Below are positions 1-7,911 of a DNA stretch of 15,650 nucleotides, piece after piece (the first letter of the stretch is position 1; every line of letters starts with the position of its first letter). Origin of the DNA: Chitinophagaceae bacterium (GTDB lineage Bacteria > Bacteroidota > Bacteroidia > Chitinophagales > Chitinophagaceae); the NCBI GenBank assembly GCA_020846105.1, contig JADLEN010000049.1:1-15650 (forward strand), read 5' to 3'. The position numbers were made by a program, and so were the translations under genes. Below the pieces are notes generated by a model, which made no database searches, had not been told where the DNA came from, and saw nothing but the letters and a program-made list of their open reading frames with translations.

Positions 1-8
1 AGCGTGAA

Positions 9-80
9 GGATGGCAGCGGATACCCCGCTGAAGCCTTTGCGGCAGAGCCTTGTGGCGGAGTAGGAGCGTACAGCCTGAC
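9..80 (+). repeat. Dispersed intergenic repeat, left copy
   Basis: This stretch is closely related to the reverse complement of 15569-15639 at the other end of the window. Shared blocks, in order, are GGATGGCAGC, TACCCCGCTGAAGCC followed by TTTGCGGC, GGCGGAGTA, AGC and ACAGCC, with small indels between them. The left copy has an internal hairpin, CAGCGG (15-20) with CCGCTG (26-31). No ORF or transposase is associated. I infer a multicopy intergenic element of the kind common in Bacteroidota genomes. Whether it is transcribed as a structured RNA is unknown. Confidence 0.7.
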
Positions 81-119
81 GCCGCCCCCTTCTAGCAGGT
101 GCTAAAAGAGGGCGGCGGC
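81..119. repeat. GC-rich imperfect hairpin attached to the left repeat
   Basis: GCCGCC (81-86) can pair with GGCGGC (114-119). CCCT (87-90) pairs with AGGG (109-112) across a bulged C, and AGC (94-96) pairs with GCT (101-103) at the tip. It follows the conserved repeat core directly and is followed by CGCCCAA and a run of A. The right-hand repeat has an unrelated palindromic segment in the same place and then also CGCCCAA. The hairpin therefore looks like the variable module of the repeat rather than an ordinary terminator, since no T-tract follows on the plus strand. Confidence 0.55.
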
Positions 120-204
120 ACGCCCAAAAAAAAAAAGAAATAATTATCGGCAAGCTTGGGATGGTGTAGGAAGAAAAAAATCAGTAATTTTCCAATTCGA
201 AAAA

Positions 205-216
205 CTGTTATAACAG
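205..216. promoter_or_regulatory. 12-base perfect palindrome in the leader of the 242-859 gene
   Basis: CTGTTATAACAG reads the same on both strands and ends 25 bases before the ATG at 242. It could be an operator half-site pair for a dimeric regulator. An AT-rich 12-mer palindrome can also arise by chance, and no second copy was noticed in the window. Confidence 0.25.
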
Positions 217-241
217 ACCTTAAAAAAACAAAACATAACCA

Positions 242-859
242 ATGACTTTAGAACAAACAGAAATAGAACTAAAAAAGCTAACCGTGATGCCGCCTTGGGG
301 CCGCAAGCAAAACGACGACTGGGACAAGCTAAGCAATTTTGTGTATCAGCAGCCGAGTTATGAGCAATTGTTGGCGCTGATAGCTGCGCAAGACAAGGAC
401 GAGGCTTTTGGCAATTATTGTATCCACAGATGGTACAACACACTGTCTGCCAGGGCGCTAGAAGAGGTGTTTTGTAGCCAGCCCCGTGTAAAAGCTAATA
501 AAAACAAGTATGACAAGCTGGTAGATTTCTCGATAAGCTCTATACCCTTTGACCATAAAACAAGTATATACCCGCGCGGCTACCCAGAGACGCAGGCCTA
601 TGCCGAGCAAAACCCCGCATCGCTAATAGAGTGGCTGTATAAGCAGCAAAGCTTGGAGGGCAGGTACCATACCGAGAACAGGTTGTTTGTGGTGCTGTAT
701 GCCGCAGACGGGCAGCATTGGCGCTTGCGTGCCGAGATAAGCAAAATGAAGACAGCGATAGAAGACTATGTACTGCATTTTGACAAAAAAAACCTGACCT
801 TACTGATGCTCGAGGAGGAGAGCGCGGTACTGTCTGACATTGTATGGATAAAGCTATAG
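242..859 (+). CDS. Hypothetical protein, possible PD-(D/E)XK nuclease-like fold
   Basis: The product is 205 residues and soluble, with no signal peptide or membrane segment. I do not recognise a named family. The N-terminal half is rich in Trp and Asp (WGRKQNDDWDKLSNFVY, residues 19-35) and is followed by a helix carrying E74-E75. Residues 93-111 then read as a strand-turn-strand, LVDFSISSIPFDHKTSIYP, with D95, D104 and K106. A D, about nine residues, then (D/E)-x-K is the active-site layout of PD-(D/E)XK nucleases, with E74/E75 as a candidate fourth acidic residue. This is inference from pattern and not a detected homology. The ATG at 242 is chosen because it opens the frame after an A-rich leader. 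The gene converges on fmt, and the two stop codons overlap within CTATAG at 854-859. A role in DNA or RNA processing is possible but unproven. Confidence 0.75.
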   Translation: MTLEQTEIELKKLTVMPPWGRKQNDDWDKLSNFVYQQPSYEQLLALIAAQDKDEAFGNYCIHRWYNTLSARALEEVFCSQPRVKANKNKYDKLVDFSISSIPFDHKTSIYPRGYPETQAYAEQNPASLIEWLYKQQSLEGRYHTENRLFVVLYAADGQHWRLRAEISKMKTAIEDYVLHFDKKNLTLLMLEEESAVLSDIVWIKL

Positions 860-1798
860 TGCAGGCTGCCCGGGCTTGAAACCGCTAAGAAATGCTTTGA
901 TATCCATTCTTTTTTTTCCTTCTTGTTGCAAAGACAATATGCAGATGTAGGCGTCTTGGGTGGCAAAACGCAGGTAGCTTTTGCCATCGGTTTGGTAGCT
1001 GCCTGTGGGTATGCTAGGCTGCTCTTGGGCTATGTATGCGTCGAATATTTTGATAGTCTTATTGTCTAGTGTGGCAAAAGCAGCGGGGTAAGGCGAGAGC
1101 CCGCGGATGAGCTGTAGCACCTGGGCGGCTGGCTGGGCCCAATGGATGCGCATGTCTTCTTTAAAAATCTTGGGTGCGTGCTGCAATAGTTCTGAGGTGC
1201 TGTCTTGGGGTATCTCGGCAATGCTGTTGCTGGCCAAGCCTAGGACGGTGGCTACTAGTAGTTGTGCGCCGGCTAGCATTAGCTTGTCGTGCAGGGTACC
1301 GGCATTGTCTTGGGGCAAAATGTCTATAGCATGGCGGAGCAATATATTGCCCGTATCTATCTGGTGTTGTAGCCGAAAGGTGGTGACGCCTGTAGTGGTA
1401 GCACCGTTGATAATAGCCCAATTGATAGGGGCGGCGCCACGGTATTGGGGTAGCAGTGAGCCATGTACATTTACGGTGCCCATAGGTGGCATTTGCCACA
1501 CAAGCTGTGGCAGCATCCGGAAGGCCACTACAATGTGTATATCGGCAGCAAGTGCTTGGAGGGCGGCAAGAAATGCGGGGTCTTTGAGCTTTGGTGGCTG
1601 CAATACTGGTATGTTGTGGGCTTCGGCATATTGTTTTACAGGGGTGCTATTTACTTGTAGGCCTCTGCCCGAAGGCTTGTCTGGCGCGGTAACTACGGCT
1701 ACTACTTGTAGGCCTGCACTTACGAGCGCATCTAGTGATGCTACGGCAAAATCTGGTGTGCCAAAAAAAACTATCTTAAGGTGGGCGGCGTTTTTCAT
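854..1798 (-). CDS. fmt: Methionyl-tRNA formyltransferase
   Basis: The enzyme transfers a formyl group from 10-formyltetrahydrofolate to Met-tRNAfMet to make the initiator tRNA. From the start chosen here the product is 314 residues, the usual family length. The N-terminal Rossmann domain opens with IVFFGTPDFA (9-18). The catalytic motif NVHGSLLP (110-117) supplies N110 and H112, followed by YRGAAPINWA, and IDTG supplies D148. These match the known Asn-His-Asp catalytic set. The C-terminal OB-like domain (about 210-310) is complete. The frame is open to an ATG at 1831, but the 11 extra residues (MLPHTAPYFIP) precede the family's normal beginning, so the ATG at 1796-1798 is preferred. It lies 51 bases after scpA on the same strand and is probably cotranscribed with it. 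The coding region looks richer in G+C than most neighbours. Confidence 0.95.
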   Translation of the reverse strand: MKNAAHLKIVFFGTPDFAVASLDALVSAGLQVVAVVTAPDKPSGRGLQVNSTPVKQYAEAHNIPVLQPPKLKDPAFLAALQALAADIHIVVAFRMLPQLVWQMPPMGTVNVHGSLLPQYRGAAPINWAIINGATTTGVTTFRLQHQIDTGNILLRHAIDILPQDNAGTLHDKLMLAGAQLLVATVLGLASNSIAEIPQDSTSELLQHAPKIFKEDMRIHWAQPAAQVLQLIRGLSPYPAAFATLDNKTIKIFDAYIAQEQPSIPTGSYQTDGKSYLRFATQDAYICILSLQQEGKKRMDIKAFLSGFKPGQPAL

Positions 1799-1849
1799 AG
1801 GTATAAAATATGGTGCTGTGTGGGGGAGCAAAGCGGTGTAGGGTAGGTA

Positions 1850-2635
1850 TTAATCTTCTGCAGCTGGGGCTATTGGCAGGGCTGCATGGTTTTGGTTGGC
1901 ATTCCACTCTAGGATAAAATTGTTGCGACCATTGCCAATGAGTATGCACAATACGTTTTGCTGCACAAGCTCTAACATGGCAAGAAAGGTAAATATGGCA
2001 TGTATTCGGTTTTCGAACAGGGCAAATAAAGTTTCGAAAGGCACTTCTACCCTATCCTTCATCCATTCTTGCAAGAATATTCTTTGTGTTTCGAGGCTGT
2101 AGTTATACTTTACCACTACGTGTTGTGGTTTGTTGTTTCGGTCGTTAAATTTTTTCATTGCCCGTTCAAAAGAGCTCATAAGCTTGAACATGGATATGGT
2201 CTGAATTTCGGTACCCTCGCTATATTCATCGCTAAGAGCGGCAAGCTCGCTACGGATATTGCCTCGTTTTTGGTGTAGTTGTCGCTCGGCCTCCATCAAT
2301 ACTAGCTCGGCAGATGCGTCTTTAAATCTTTTGTATTCGAGTATTTTGTCTACCAATTCTTGTCTTGGATCTATTTCATTGCCTAGGGGGTCTATTTCGC
2401 GGCGTGGTAGCAGCATTTTAGACTTTATGCGCATAAGGGTGGCAACAAACAGAATAAACTCGCTAGCGAGCTCAATATCTAAAATTTCTGCTTCGTGTAT
2501 ATAGGTTAGAAAATCTTTGGTGAGGTCAAAGATGGGTATGTTGTAAATGTCCAACTCGTCGCGCTCTATAAAAAAAAGCAGCAAATCGAAAGGACCTTCG
2601 AATTGAGGTAGTTTTATTTGGTAGGTTTCGGACAT
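1850..2635 (-). CDS. scpA: Segregation and condensation protein A (kleisin)
   Basis: ScpA is the kleisin subunit of the Smc-ScpAB condensin complex, which compacts the chromosome and helps separate replicated origins. The 261-residue product starts with the family hallmark FEGPFDLLLFFIERDELDIY (13-32), the N-terminal helical domain that contacts the Smc neck. A charged helical middle follows (RREIDPLGNEIDPRQELVDKILEYKRFKDA region). The C-terminal winged-helix region (about 185-250) contains FLAMLELVQQNVLCI and would bind the Smc head. The partner scpB is not in this window. The gene begins about 37 bases downstream of the terminator of the DUF3078 gene, so it needs its own promoter. I could not identify a convincing TAnnTTTG element in that short space. 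fmt follows downstream. Confidence 0.95.
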   Translation of the reverse strand: MSETYQIKLPQFEGPFDLLLFFIERDELDIYNIPIFDLTKDFLTYIHEAEILDIELASEFILFVATLMRIKSKMLLPRREIDPLGNEIDPRQELVDKILEYKRFKDASAELVLMEAERQLHQKRGNIRSELAALSDEYSEGTEIQTISMFKLMSSFERAMKKFNDRNNKPQHVVVKYNYSLETQRIFLQEWMKDRVEVPFETLFALFENRIHAIFTFLAMLELVQQNVLCILIGNGRNNFILEWNANQNHAALPIAPAAED

Positions 2636-2665
2636 TGTACAGTATTAGTATGATTTTTTTATAAA

Positions 2666-2703
2666 AACAAATGCCAGCAATGAGTAAGACATCGTTGCTG
2701 GCA
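2666..2703 (-). terminator. Rho-independent terminator after the DUF3078 gene
   Basis: A perfect 9-base-pair stem, TGCCAGCAA (2672-2680) with TTGCTGGCA (2695-2703), encloses a 14-base loop. On the minus strand it is followed by TTTGTTTTTAT. It starts 45 bases beyond the DUF3078 stop codon and ends the gldB-DUF3078 transcript before scpA. Confidence 0.8.
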
Positions 2704-2747
2704 AATTTATTCTAAATATTTGGGCTATTGCTCAAGAAAAACAATAA

Positions 2748-3785
2748 TTACTTTTTGGGTATTGGCAATTTGTATTCGATACCAAACTGTATGTTTTGTC
2801 TTACTTGCATCCAGCCTAAACCTTGAAAGGGTTCTTCTTTTGGCTGAGACACACCTGCCTGGTCTACAAAAGTAGTGGCGTATGGTATGGCATTATCGTA
2901 TATGAGTACCAAGCCTATAGATACATTCAAATGTTTGTTGAATTTGAAGCTCAGTAAGTTGTCGGATAGCATGGTGAGGTTACCGGGATTGTCTTGGCGC
3001 ACCACTACGCCTGCTGTATCTTTTACATCTTTGGCTAGGTAGTTGCTATAAAGATCCAACCTTGTGCGGAAGCTTACTGTTTTGCTAATCTCGGTAAAGT
3101 ACCTAGCCGATAGGTAAGCACCAAGCTCGAAACGACTAGTCTTGCCAAAAGGCACACCATAGGCACCTTGGGGAATACGATTGGTATATTTTATACTAGC
3201 AAGTGTAAGGCGGGCTGCTATCGGCGAGAAGAAAACACTCAGGTTATTGCCTTTACGATACTCGAAACCCGGGGCAAGTGTAAAGTATGCTGGCGACATA
3301 AACTCTGATGTTGGGTTTTTTTGCCAATCGGGCAATGAGTAATCATAACCTTTGGTAAACTGCGACTTGAAGTTGAAAAATCCTGTGGCAAAAAACTTAG
3401 AATCTTTTGACAGTTTTCGTCCGTATTTAGAGGTAAAATCTATACGGTCATCTGTTTTGCGTGGGATAAATTTGTTGGAGTAGGTGTAGTTGAGGCCATA
3501 GTTGAGGTCTAGGTTGTTGGCCCAGATATTGCGGCCACTGACCAATGTTGTAAAGCCATTAAAAATACCATTTACTGTGAAAGAGGCTAGCTCGCCACCT
3601 GCAGCCCAGTTGTGCAAAACACCTTGGTTGCCACCGATATTGAATACCCCACCATAGGTCCAATAGGTTGTATCTTTTTCTACCAAGGTAAGGGTAGGTT
3701 TCACCTTGTCTGCATCGGTTATTACTTGTTGGGCACTAGCCTTAATTGTCAATAAGGAAAAAACCAGTGTTGCTTTTTTAATCAT
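2748..3785 (-). CDS. DUF3078 domain protein, predicted outer-membrane barrel
   Basis: The 345-residue product carries a signal peptide (MIKKATLVFSLLTIKASA, cleavage after residue 18 before QQ). The domain is recognisable as DUF3078 from the early WTYGGVFNIGGNQGVLHNWAAGG-type segment (about residues 42-64) and the following repeated amphipathic strands (NLDLNYGLNYTYSNKF, FFATGFFNFKSQFTKGYDYS). Asn, Tyr and Phe alternation, and predicted strands that run to the C-terminus (IQFGIEYKLPIPKK), suggest a beta-barrel in the outer membrane. The biochemical role of DUF3078 is unknown. The gene starts 29 bases after the gldB-like gene with no terminator between, so the two form an operon and their products may act together at the cell envelope. 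Confidence 0.88.
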   Translation of the reverse strand: MIKKATLVFSLLTIKASAQQVITDADKVKPTLTLVEKDTTYWTYGGVFNIGGNQGVLHNWAAGGELASFTVNGIFNGFTTLVSGRNIWANNLDLNYGLNYTYSNKFIPRKTDDRIDFTSKYGRKLSKDSKFFATGFFNFKSQFTKGYDYSLPDWQKNPTSEFMSPAYFTLAPGFEYRKGNNLSVFFSPIAARLTLASIKYTNRIPQGAYGVPFGKTSRFELGAYLSARYFTEISKTVSFRTRLDLYSNYLAKDVKDTAGVVVRQDNPGNLTMLSDNLLSFKFNKHLNVSIGLVLIYDNAIPYATTFVDQAGVSQPKEEPFQGLGWMQVRQNIQFGIEYKLPIPKK

Positions 3786-3814
3786 TACGCTATTCTATTT
3801 TGTTTTTAAATTTT

Positions 3815-4873
3815 TTACTTTCTTGGTTTGTATTTAGCTTTCTTCAAAAACTGTTCCGCATTGTTGTTGCTCAGCATTTTATCCATATTTTCTTCAGGGT
3901 TGTTTTGCACATAAGCTTTTACTATTTGCAAGCCTAGCCAAGTACCGATATTGCCAGGGCTTTCGGCAGGCATACCCGAGGTGTTGGGGCCATATACTAC
4001 AAAGCGACGCATCTTGCCCCAATTTTTTTCGAAAAGCAAGTTTTCGTTCAAGAAAAAGTTATAGACCATTGCTTCATTTTGCACACACCATTCCACCTGT
4101 GCTTTTGTATAACCGATTCTGTCTTCGAATGGCACAAAGGGCACCATTTTTTCTACAAAATATTGCTGCTTTCCTTTCTGTATCATCATTTCCAAAAGGC
4201 TTTTATCCTCGTCTTCAAAAGGATGTATGTCATTGTACAATGTGGCAAAAACAGAAGGGGCAATTGATTGTTTACGAAAGTTGATGCACATATAATCTGG
4301 CTGCCCCACCGCTTGGTAAAAAGGGTATTGTGGCCCCAAAAACATATCGAGCCCTATGGCCAAGATACCTTCATAGCTAACCACACCCCAATTGGACAAG
4401 CCCGAATTGAAGTAAATAATATTGGGCAGCTTGGTCTTGGGGTAATAATGCAGCATGTATTGAAAACCCCTTCCTAGCTGCTCTTCTATATCTTTTGTAT
4501 CGGGGTAATGCTTGTCCACAGTGTCGAACAGAGCTACATAATCTGGGTATGTAACAAAGCTATGAAGCCCTTCGCTTATACCTTTGTTGCTAGCGTTGTA
4601 ATTGCCGTTGATATGAAAACCCATGAGGGTATCGAGATAGAAATTTAAAAATTCAGGATATTGTGTTTGTAAGCTTTGTAAGCCTTCAGCCAGATTGTTG
4701 GTGTCTATCATCCGCAAATCTTTGTCCAACCTTTGGCTTTTTAATTGTACCTTGATTGCAGAAACATCGGGCTGCTGTTCGTCGGCACTTTTGCAAGCGT
4801 TGCCCAAAATAGCTGTCAGCAAAAACAAAGCCATTACCAACTTTTGCTTTGAGAAAAATTTTATTTTACGCAT
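3815..4873 (-). CDS. gldB: GldB-like gliding motility lipoprotein
   Basis: The product is 352 residues from the ATG at 4871-4873. A start at 4915 is open but would place 14 residues before the signal sequence and would lie upstream of the predicted promoter at 4903-4910. The signal region (KQKLVMALFLLTAILGNAC) ends in C27. The lipobox is weak (Asn at -2), so lipidation is likely but not certain. The core holds the GldB signature segments GLDMFLGPQYPFYQ, QYFVEKMVPF and PGNIGTWLGLQIVKAYVQNN. In Flavobacterium johnsoniae GldB is a lipoprotein required for gliding, and homologues also occur in non-gliding Bacteroidota. The gene is transcribed divergently from the barrel gene at 4987 and precedes a DUF3078 gene rather than gldC. 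Confidence 0.88.
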   Translation of the reverse strand: MRKIKFFSKQKLVMALFLLTAILGNACKSADEQQPDVSAIKVQLKSQRLDKDLRMIDTNNLAEGLQSLQTQYPEFLNFYLDTLMGFHINGNYNASNKGISEGLHSFVTYPDYVALFDTVDKHYPDTKDIEEQLGRGFQYMLHYYPKTKLPNIIYFNSGLSNWGVVSYEGILAIGLDMFLGPQYPFYQAVGQPDYMCINFRKQSIAPSVFATLYNDIHPFEDEDKSLLEMMIQKGKQQYFVEKMVPFVPFEDRIGYTKAQVEWCVQNEAMVYNFFLNENLLFEKNWGKMRRFVVYGPNTSGMPAESPGNIGTWLGLQIVKAYVQNNPEENMDKMLSNNNAEQFLKKAKYKPRK

Positions 4874-4902
4874 AATAGAATGAAGATTAATTAATTTTGC
4901 CG

Positions 4903-4910
4903 CAAAAGTA
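4903..4910 (-). promoter_or_regulatory. Predicted -7 element of the gldB promoter
   Basis: On the minus strand this reads TACTTTTG, a perfect match to the Bacteroidota -7 consensus TAnnTTTG. It lies 29 bases upstream of the chosen gldB start, which would leave a leader of roughly 20 bases. No good TTTG -33 element is visible at the expected distance. The same octamer is found upstream of the arginine decarboxylase gene. Confidence 0.5.
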
Positions 4911-4986
4911 AGCAACCACTATAAGGATTGTGGTATAATTTTTGATTTTATTAGAATACACAAACAGAAAAACAATTTAAAACACG

Positions 4987-5751
4987 ATGAAAAAACAACT
5001 ACTCACAATTGCAATGCTTGGACTTACTATCCTTAACACACAAGCCCAAAGCGACTACGCTACAAGCAGTAGCGAAACCCTCAAAAAAATACGTTTTGGC
5101 GTGTACGTAGCACCCAATCTATCTTTTATGCGCCCATCGGCAGCCAAAGACGGAGCGAAAACCCAAGAAAATGGTGGCAACAAAATTGGCTTCACCTACG
5201 GCATCATGGCCGACTTCAACTTTACTGAAAACTATGCCATTGCTACGGGTTTGCAAGTAAATACTACTGGGGGCAAAATCAATACCTTGAACCCAATTGC
5301 ATTAGACAATGAGGCTATTTCTACCAAATTCGATTACACCTTGCAATACCTTGAAGTACCAGTAGCGCTTAAGCTCAAAACAGACCAGATGGGCAAGTTT
5401 ACTATTTTTGGCCAAGCAGGGCTTACTATTGGTTTCAACATTAGCAAAAAAGCTACTTACGAAATTTTACAAAAACGTGCTACAACGGACACTACCTACC
5501 AAATAACGGAGAAAGAAAAAATCACAGGTGGCATAGGCAATATTGCTCCAGTAGTTTTTCAGATGAATGTAGGTGCTGGTGTACAATATATGATAGGCTC
5601 TAAGCTCGATGGCTATGTGGGCTTGTTTTTCAACAATGGCTTTGCACCCAACGTTACCGACCCTACCAAGTACACCAACACGCCAGCCACTTTTACCGAT
5701 GGCAATACAAGGCTCAATAATTTTGCAGTTCGTTTGGGCTTTTATTTCTAA
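4987..5751 (+). CDS. Outer-membrane beta-barrel protein (porin family, OMP_b-brl_2 type)
   Basis: The 254-residue product has a clear signal peptide, MKKQLLTIAMLGLTILNTQA, with cleavage before QS. The mature protein alternates amphipathic strands and turns from about residue 35 (IRFGVYVAPNLSFM) through GFTYGIMADFNFTENYAIATGL, TLQYLEVPVALKLK and QMNVGAGVQYMIGSKLDG. It ends in RLGFYF, with the terminal aromatic typical of substrates of the BAM assembly machine. The pattern fits the PorT-like small barrel family common in Bacteroidota. The substrate or function is unknown. A TATAATTTTTG segment at 4934-4944 may be its promoter (one base off the -7 spacing). It is a single-gene unit with a terminator 25 bases after the stop. 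Confidence 0.85.
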   Translation: MKKQLLTIAMLGLTILNTQAQSDYATSSSETLKKIRFGVYVAPNLSFMRPSAAKDGAKTQENGGNKIGFTYGIMADFNFTENYAIATGLQVNTTGGKINTLNPIALDNEAISTKFDYTLQYLEVPVALKLKTDQMGKFTIFGQAGLTIGFNISKKATYEILQKRATTDTTYQITEKEKITGGIGNIAPVVFQMNVGAGVQYMIGSKLDGYVGLFFNNGFAPNVTDPTKYTNTPATFTDGNTRLNNFAVRLGFYF

Positions 5752-5775
5752 GCTTTAGCGCTACTTTTAATACCC

Positions 5776-5814
5776 TGCGGTCTTTTGAACTTTTCGAAAG
5801 ACCGCATTTTATTT
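5776..5814 (+). terminator. Rho-independent terminator after the beta-barrel gene
   Basis: TGCGGTCTTT (5776-5785) pairs perfectly with AAAGACCGCA (5797-5806) around an 11-base loop, and TTTTATTT follows. It ends the 4987-5751 transcript and separates it from the glycosyltransferase gene. Confidence 0.85.
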
Positions 5815-5892
5815 GTACCAATACACTAACAAATATTTCTTCGCAAACTTTCAAAATATTAACTTGCCATTCTTATTACAAAGCCCACCTGC

Positions 5893-7911
5893 ATGAAACC
5901 AAAAATACCAGCAAAGCCCAGCATAGCGCCCAACACCACTCGCGCTGCCCCAATAGCTACTCACAATACTTATTGGATGAAAGCTTTTTGGGGGTCTTTA
6001 TTATTCATGTTTTTGGCATTAGCATTTGCAGGCTACGACAGCGGTGTGGGTAGCGACGAGATGGACATGAACATCTATGGCAAAGCCAACATTGCCTACT
6101 ATACCAGCGGCTTCAAAGACACCACCTTCTTACATCCCAACCACCAAGACGGCACAGTACTTGCCCACACATTGCCCTACTATGGTAGTGGTTTCGAGTA
6201 TTTTGCCACCGCACTTACTAGCTTTCTTGGCAACGATTACGAATACAATACGCGCCACATCTTCAACCAATTTATAGCCATCCTCGGCATACTATTTACT
6301 GGGCTTATTATTCTTAGGCTTAAAAACATCAAGGCTGCTTTGCTAGGCATGTGGCTGATGTACCTCACCCCCCTATTCTTTGGCCTCGCCATTTTCGACA
6401 CCAAAGACATACCCTTTCTGAGTGCTTACATTGCATGTTTATACTTCACTATTGTGTTTTTTCAGCAGTTGCCACGTGTGCATTACAAGACACTTTTTGG
6501 GCTATGCTTTTCGCTATGGTTCTTGCTCAGCATCCGTATTGGTGGTGTACTTATGATAGGTTATATAGGTCTCTATGCATTGATGCAAATCTTGAGCAAC
6601 CAACATTTAAAAACCACGCTAGGTACTTGGCTACCCAAGCTTATTGGCAGTATTGTAGTAGCCATCATTTTTATGGTAGTGCTATGGCCTTTTGTACTAC
6701 AGTCACCTATAGAAAATACCATTAAAGCGCTCAACGTAGTCAAGGATTTTCCACAGGCAATTACCCTTACTTTCGAGGGTGAACTTATAGACTCCCTGAA
6801 CATACCCAAAAGCTTTCTTAGTAAGATGTTTTGGATAAGCATGCCCATAGCGGCACTCGCAACGCTGGTTCTTGGCGCTTTGGGCAATTTGTTTTTGTGG
6901 CGTAGCGCTAGTCACAAAAATGCCTTAATAATCCTTGCAATAGCCGCATTACTACCACCCTTCTTTGCCATATACACAAACATGCCCTTGTATAACTCTT
7001 GGCGACATTTATTATTTGTATATCCTGCACTAGTAGCCTTTTGCAGTATCGGCTTTATCGCACTTATGGAGCTGCTGCCCAATACCAAAATACAAATAGC
7101 CATTGTAGCCATACTAGCGCTAGGCTTTGTGCAGCCCACAGTTTGGGGCATCCGCAACAACCCATACCAATATACCTATTACAACCAGCTAGCAGGTGGC
7201 TACCCTCAAGCTTACTACGATTACGACACCGATTATTGGCAAATAAGTACCAAAGAAGCTATCGATTGGCTAATGAAAAACGAGCCAATGACAGCCAGTA
7301 CCGACACTCAATTTATAGCCACCAATGCCTACACATTTAGCAATTATTACCTAAGCCATAGATACCCCAGCGTCAAAGTCAAAGCTGTGCCTATGGGCGA
7401 AAAAACCAACTACGGCGCGCCCGGGGTGTACACCATTTTCAACAGCTTATTTTTAGAGCCCCATTACCTCCAAATCTGTTTTCCATCGCCGCTAAGCATA
7501 CATACTATAGACATAGAAGGTATGCCCGCTACTTACATAGCCAAAGATACCGCACAATACCGATACAAAGGCTTTCTAGCCTTCCAAAGCAACGACTACC
7601 GCCGTGCCGACTCGTTCTTTAACCTATACACCCAGCAGATAAAATACGACGGCAGCCAACGCAACCTCAGCCCAATATTTGGCGCCATGGCCTACTGCAA
7701 ATTTGCAATAGACAGTATTCAAACAGCCTATACAATGGCAGCCAACACCCTCAAAGTGTACCCTGCCGACTATCTTGCCAACCTCACGCTCGGTGTCTGT
7801 TGCCTGGCACGGAAAGACTACCCTGCCGCCAAGCAATACCTAATGATAGCGCAGCAAATAACCCCCGGAGACAAAGCACCGCAGATATACCTAGACATGA
7901 TTCCAAAATAA
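5893..7911 (+). CDS. GT-C membrane glycosyltransferase (family 39-like) with C-terminal TPR region
   Basis: The 672-residue product has about ten hydrophobic helices between residues 30 and 415. The first extracytoplasmic loop carries the acidic pair D55-E56 (GVGSDEMDMN), the usual catalytic position in GT-C enzymes. A second acidic motif, FDTKDIPF (168-175), is also typical of family 39-like transferases. Further family marks are LYNSWRHLLFVYP (366-378) and NPYQYTYYNQLAGG (423-436). Such enzymes use polyprenyl-phosphate sugars to glycosylate lipids or proteins on the outer face of the inner membrane. The last 115 residues (about 557-672) form TPR-like helices (GFLAFQSNDYRRADSFFNLY; LTLGVCCLARKDYPAAKQYL). 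Residues 1-27 are Pro/Ala-rich, and a start at M29 (5977) would remove them. No partner gene is adjacent and the acceptor is unknown. Confidence 0.85.
   Translation: MKPKIPAKPSIAPNTTRAAPIATHNTYWMKAFWGSLLFMFLALAFAGYDSGVGSDEMDMNIYGKANIAYYTSGFKDTTFLHPNHQDGTVLAHTLPYYGSGFEYFATALTSFLGNDYEYNTRHIFNQFIAILGILFTGLIILRLKNIKAALLGMWLMYLTPLFFGLAIFDTKDIPFLSAYIACLYFTIVFFQQLPRVHYKTLFGLCFSLWFLLSIRIGGVLMIGYIGLYALMQILSNQHLKTTLGTWLPKLIGSIVVAIIFMVVLWPFVLQSPIENTIKALNVVKDFPQAITLTFEGELIDSLNIPKSFLSKMFWISMPIAALATLVLGALGNLFLWRSASHKNALIILAIAALLPPFFAIYTNMPLYNSWRHLLFVYPALVAFCSIGFIALMELLPNTKIQIAIVAILALGFVQPTVWGIRNNPYQYTYYNQLAGGYPQAYYDYDTDYWQISTKEAIDWLMKNEPMTASTDTQFIATNAYTFSNYYLSHRYPSVKVKAVPMGEKTNYGAPGVYTIFNSLFLEPHYLQICFPSPLSIHTIDIEGMPATYIAKDTAQYRYKGFLAFQSNDYRRADSFFNLYTQQIKYDGSQRNLSPIFGAMAYCKFAIDSIQTAYTMAANTLKVYPADYLANLTLGVCCLARKDYPAAKQYLMIAQQITPGDKAPQIYLDMIPK

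Noticed and set aside
81..127. The GC-rich hairpin as a terminator for a gene left of the window
   Set aside because: It is followed by a run of A, not T, on the plus strand. It also belongs to the repeat element, whose other copy has a different palindrome there.
1107..1841. A 244-codon plus-strand reading frame opposite fmt
   Set aside because: It is a low-quality translation rich in Cys, Ser and Trp with no recognisable domain. The opposite strand encodes a full-length formyltransferase with all catalytic motifs.
2640..2672. A TTTG-N20-TAATACTG promoter for scpA
   Set aside because: The -7 element has two mismatches and sits only about five bases before the ATG, which would leave no room for a leader. 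The TTTG is also part of the upstream terminator's T-tract.
3786..3814. A terminator or promoter between the gldB-like and DUF3078 genes
   Set aside because: The 29-base gap is AT-rich but shows no stem and no TAnnTTTG element, so an operon is the simpler reading.
5812..5843. A promoter for the glycosyltransferase gene (TTTG near 5812 with a TATTTCTT segment)
   Set aside because: The -7 segment has two mismatches and the spacer is only 18 bases. I could not tell it from AT-rich background.
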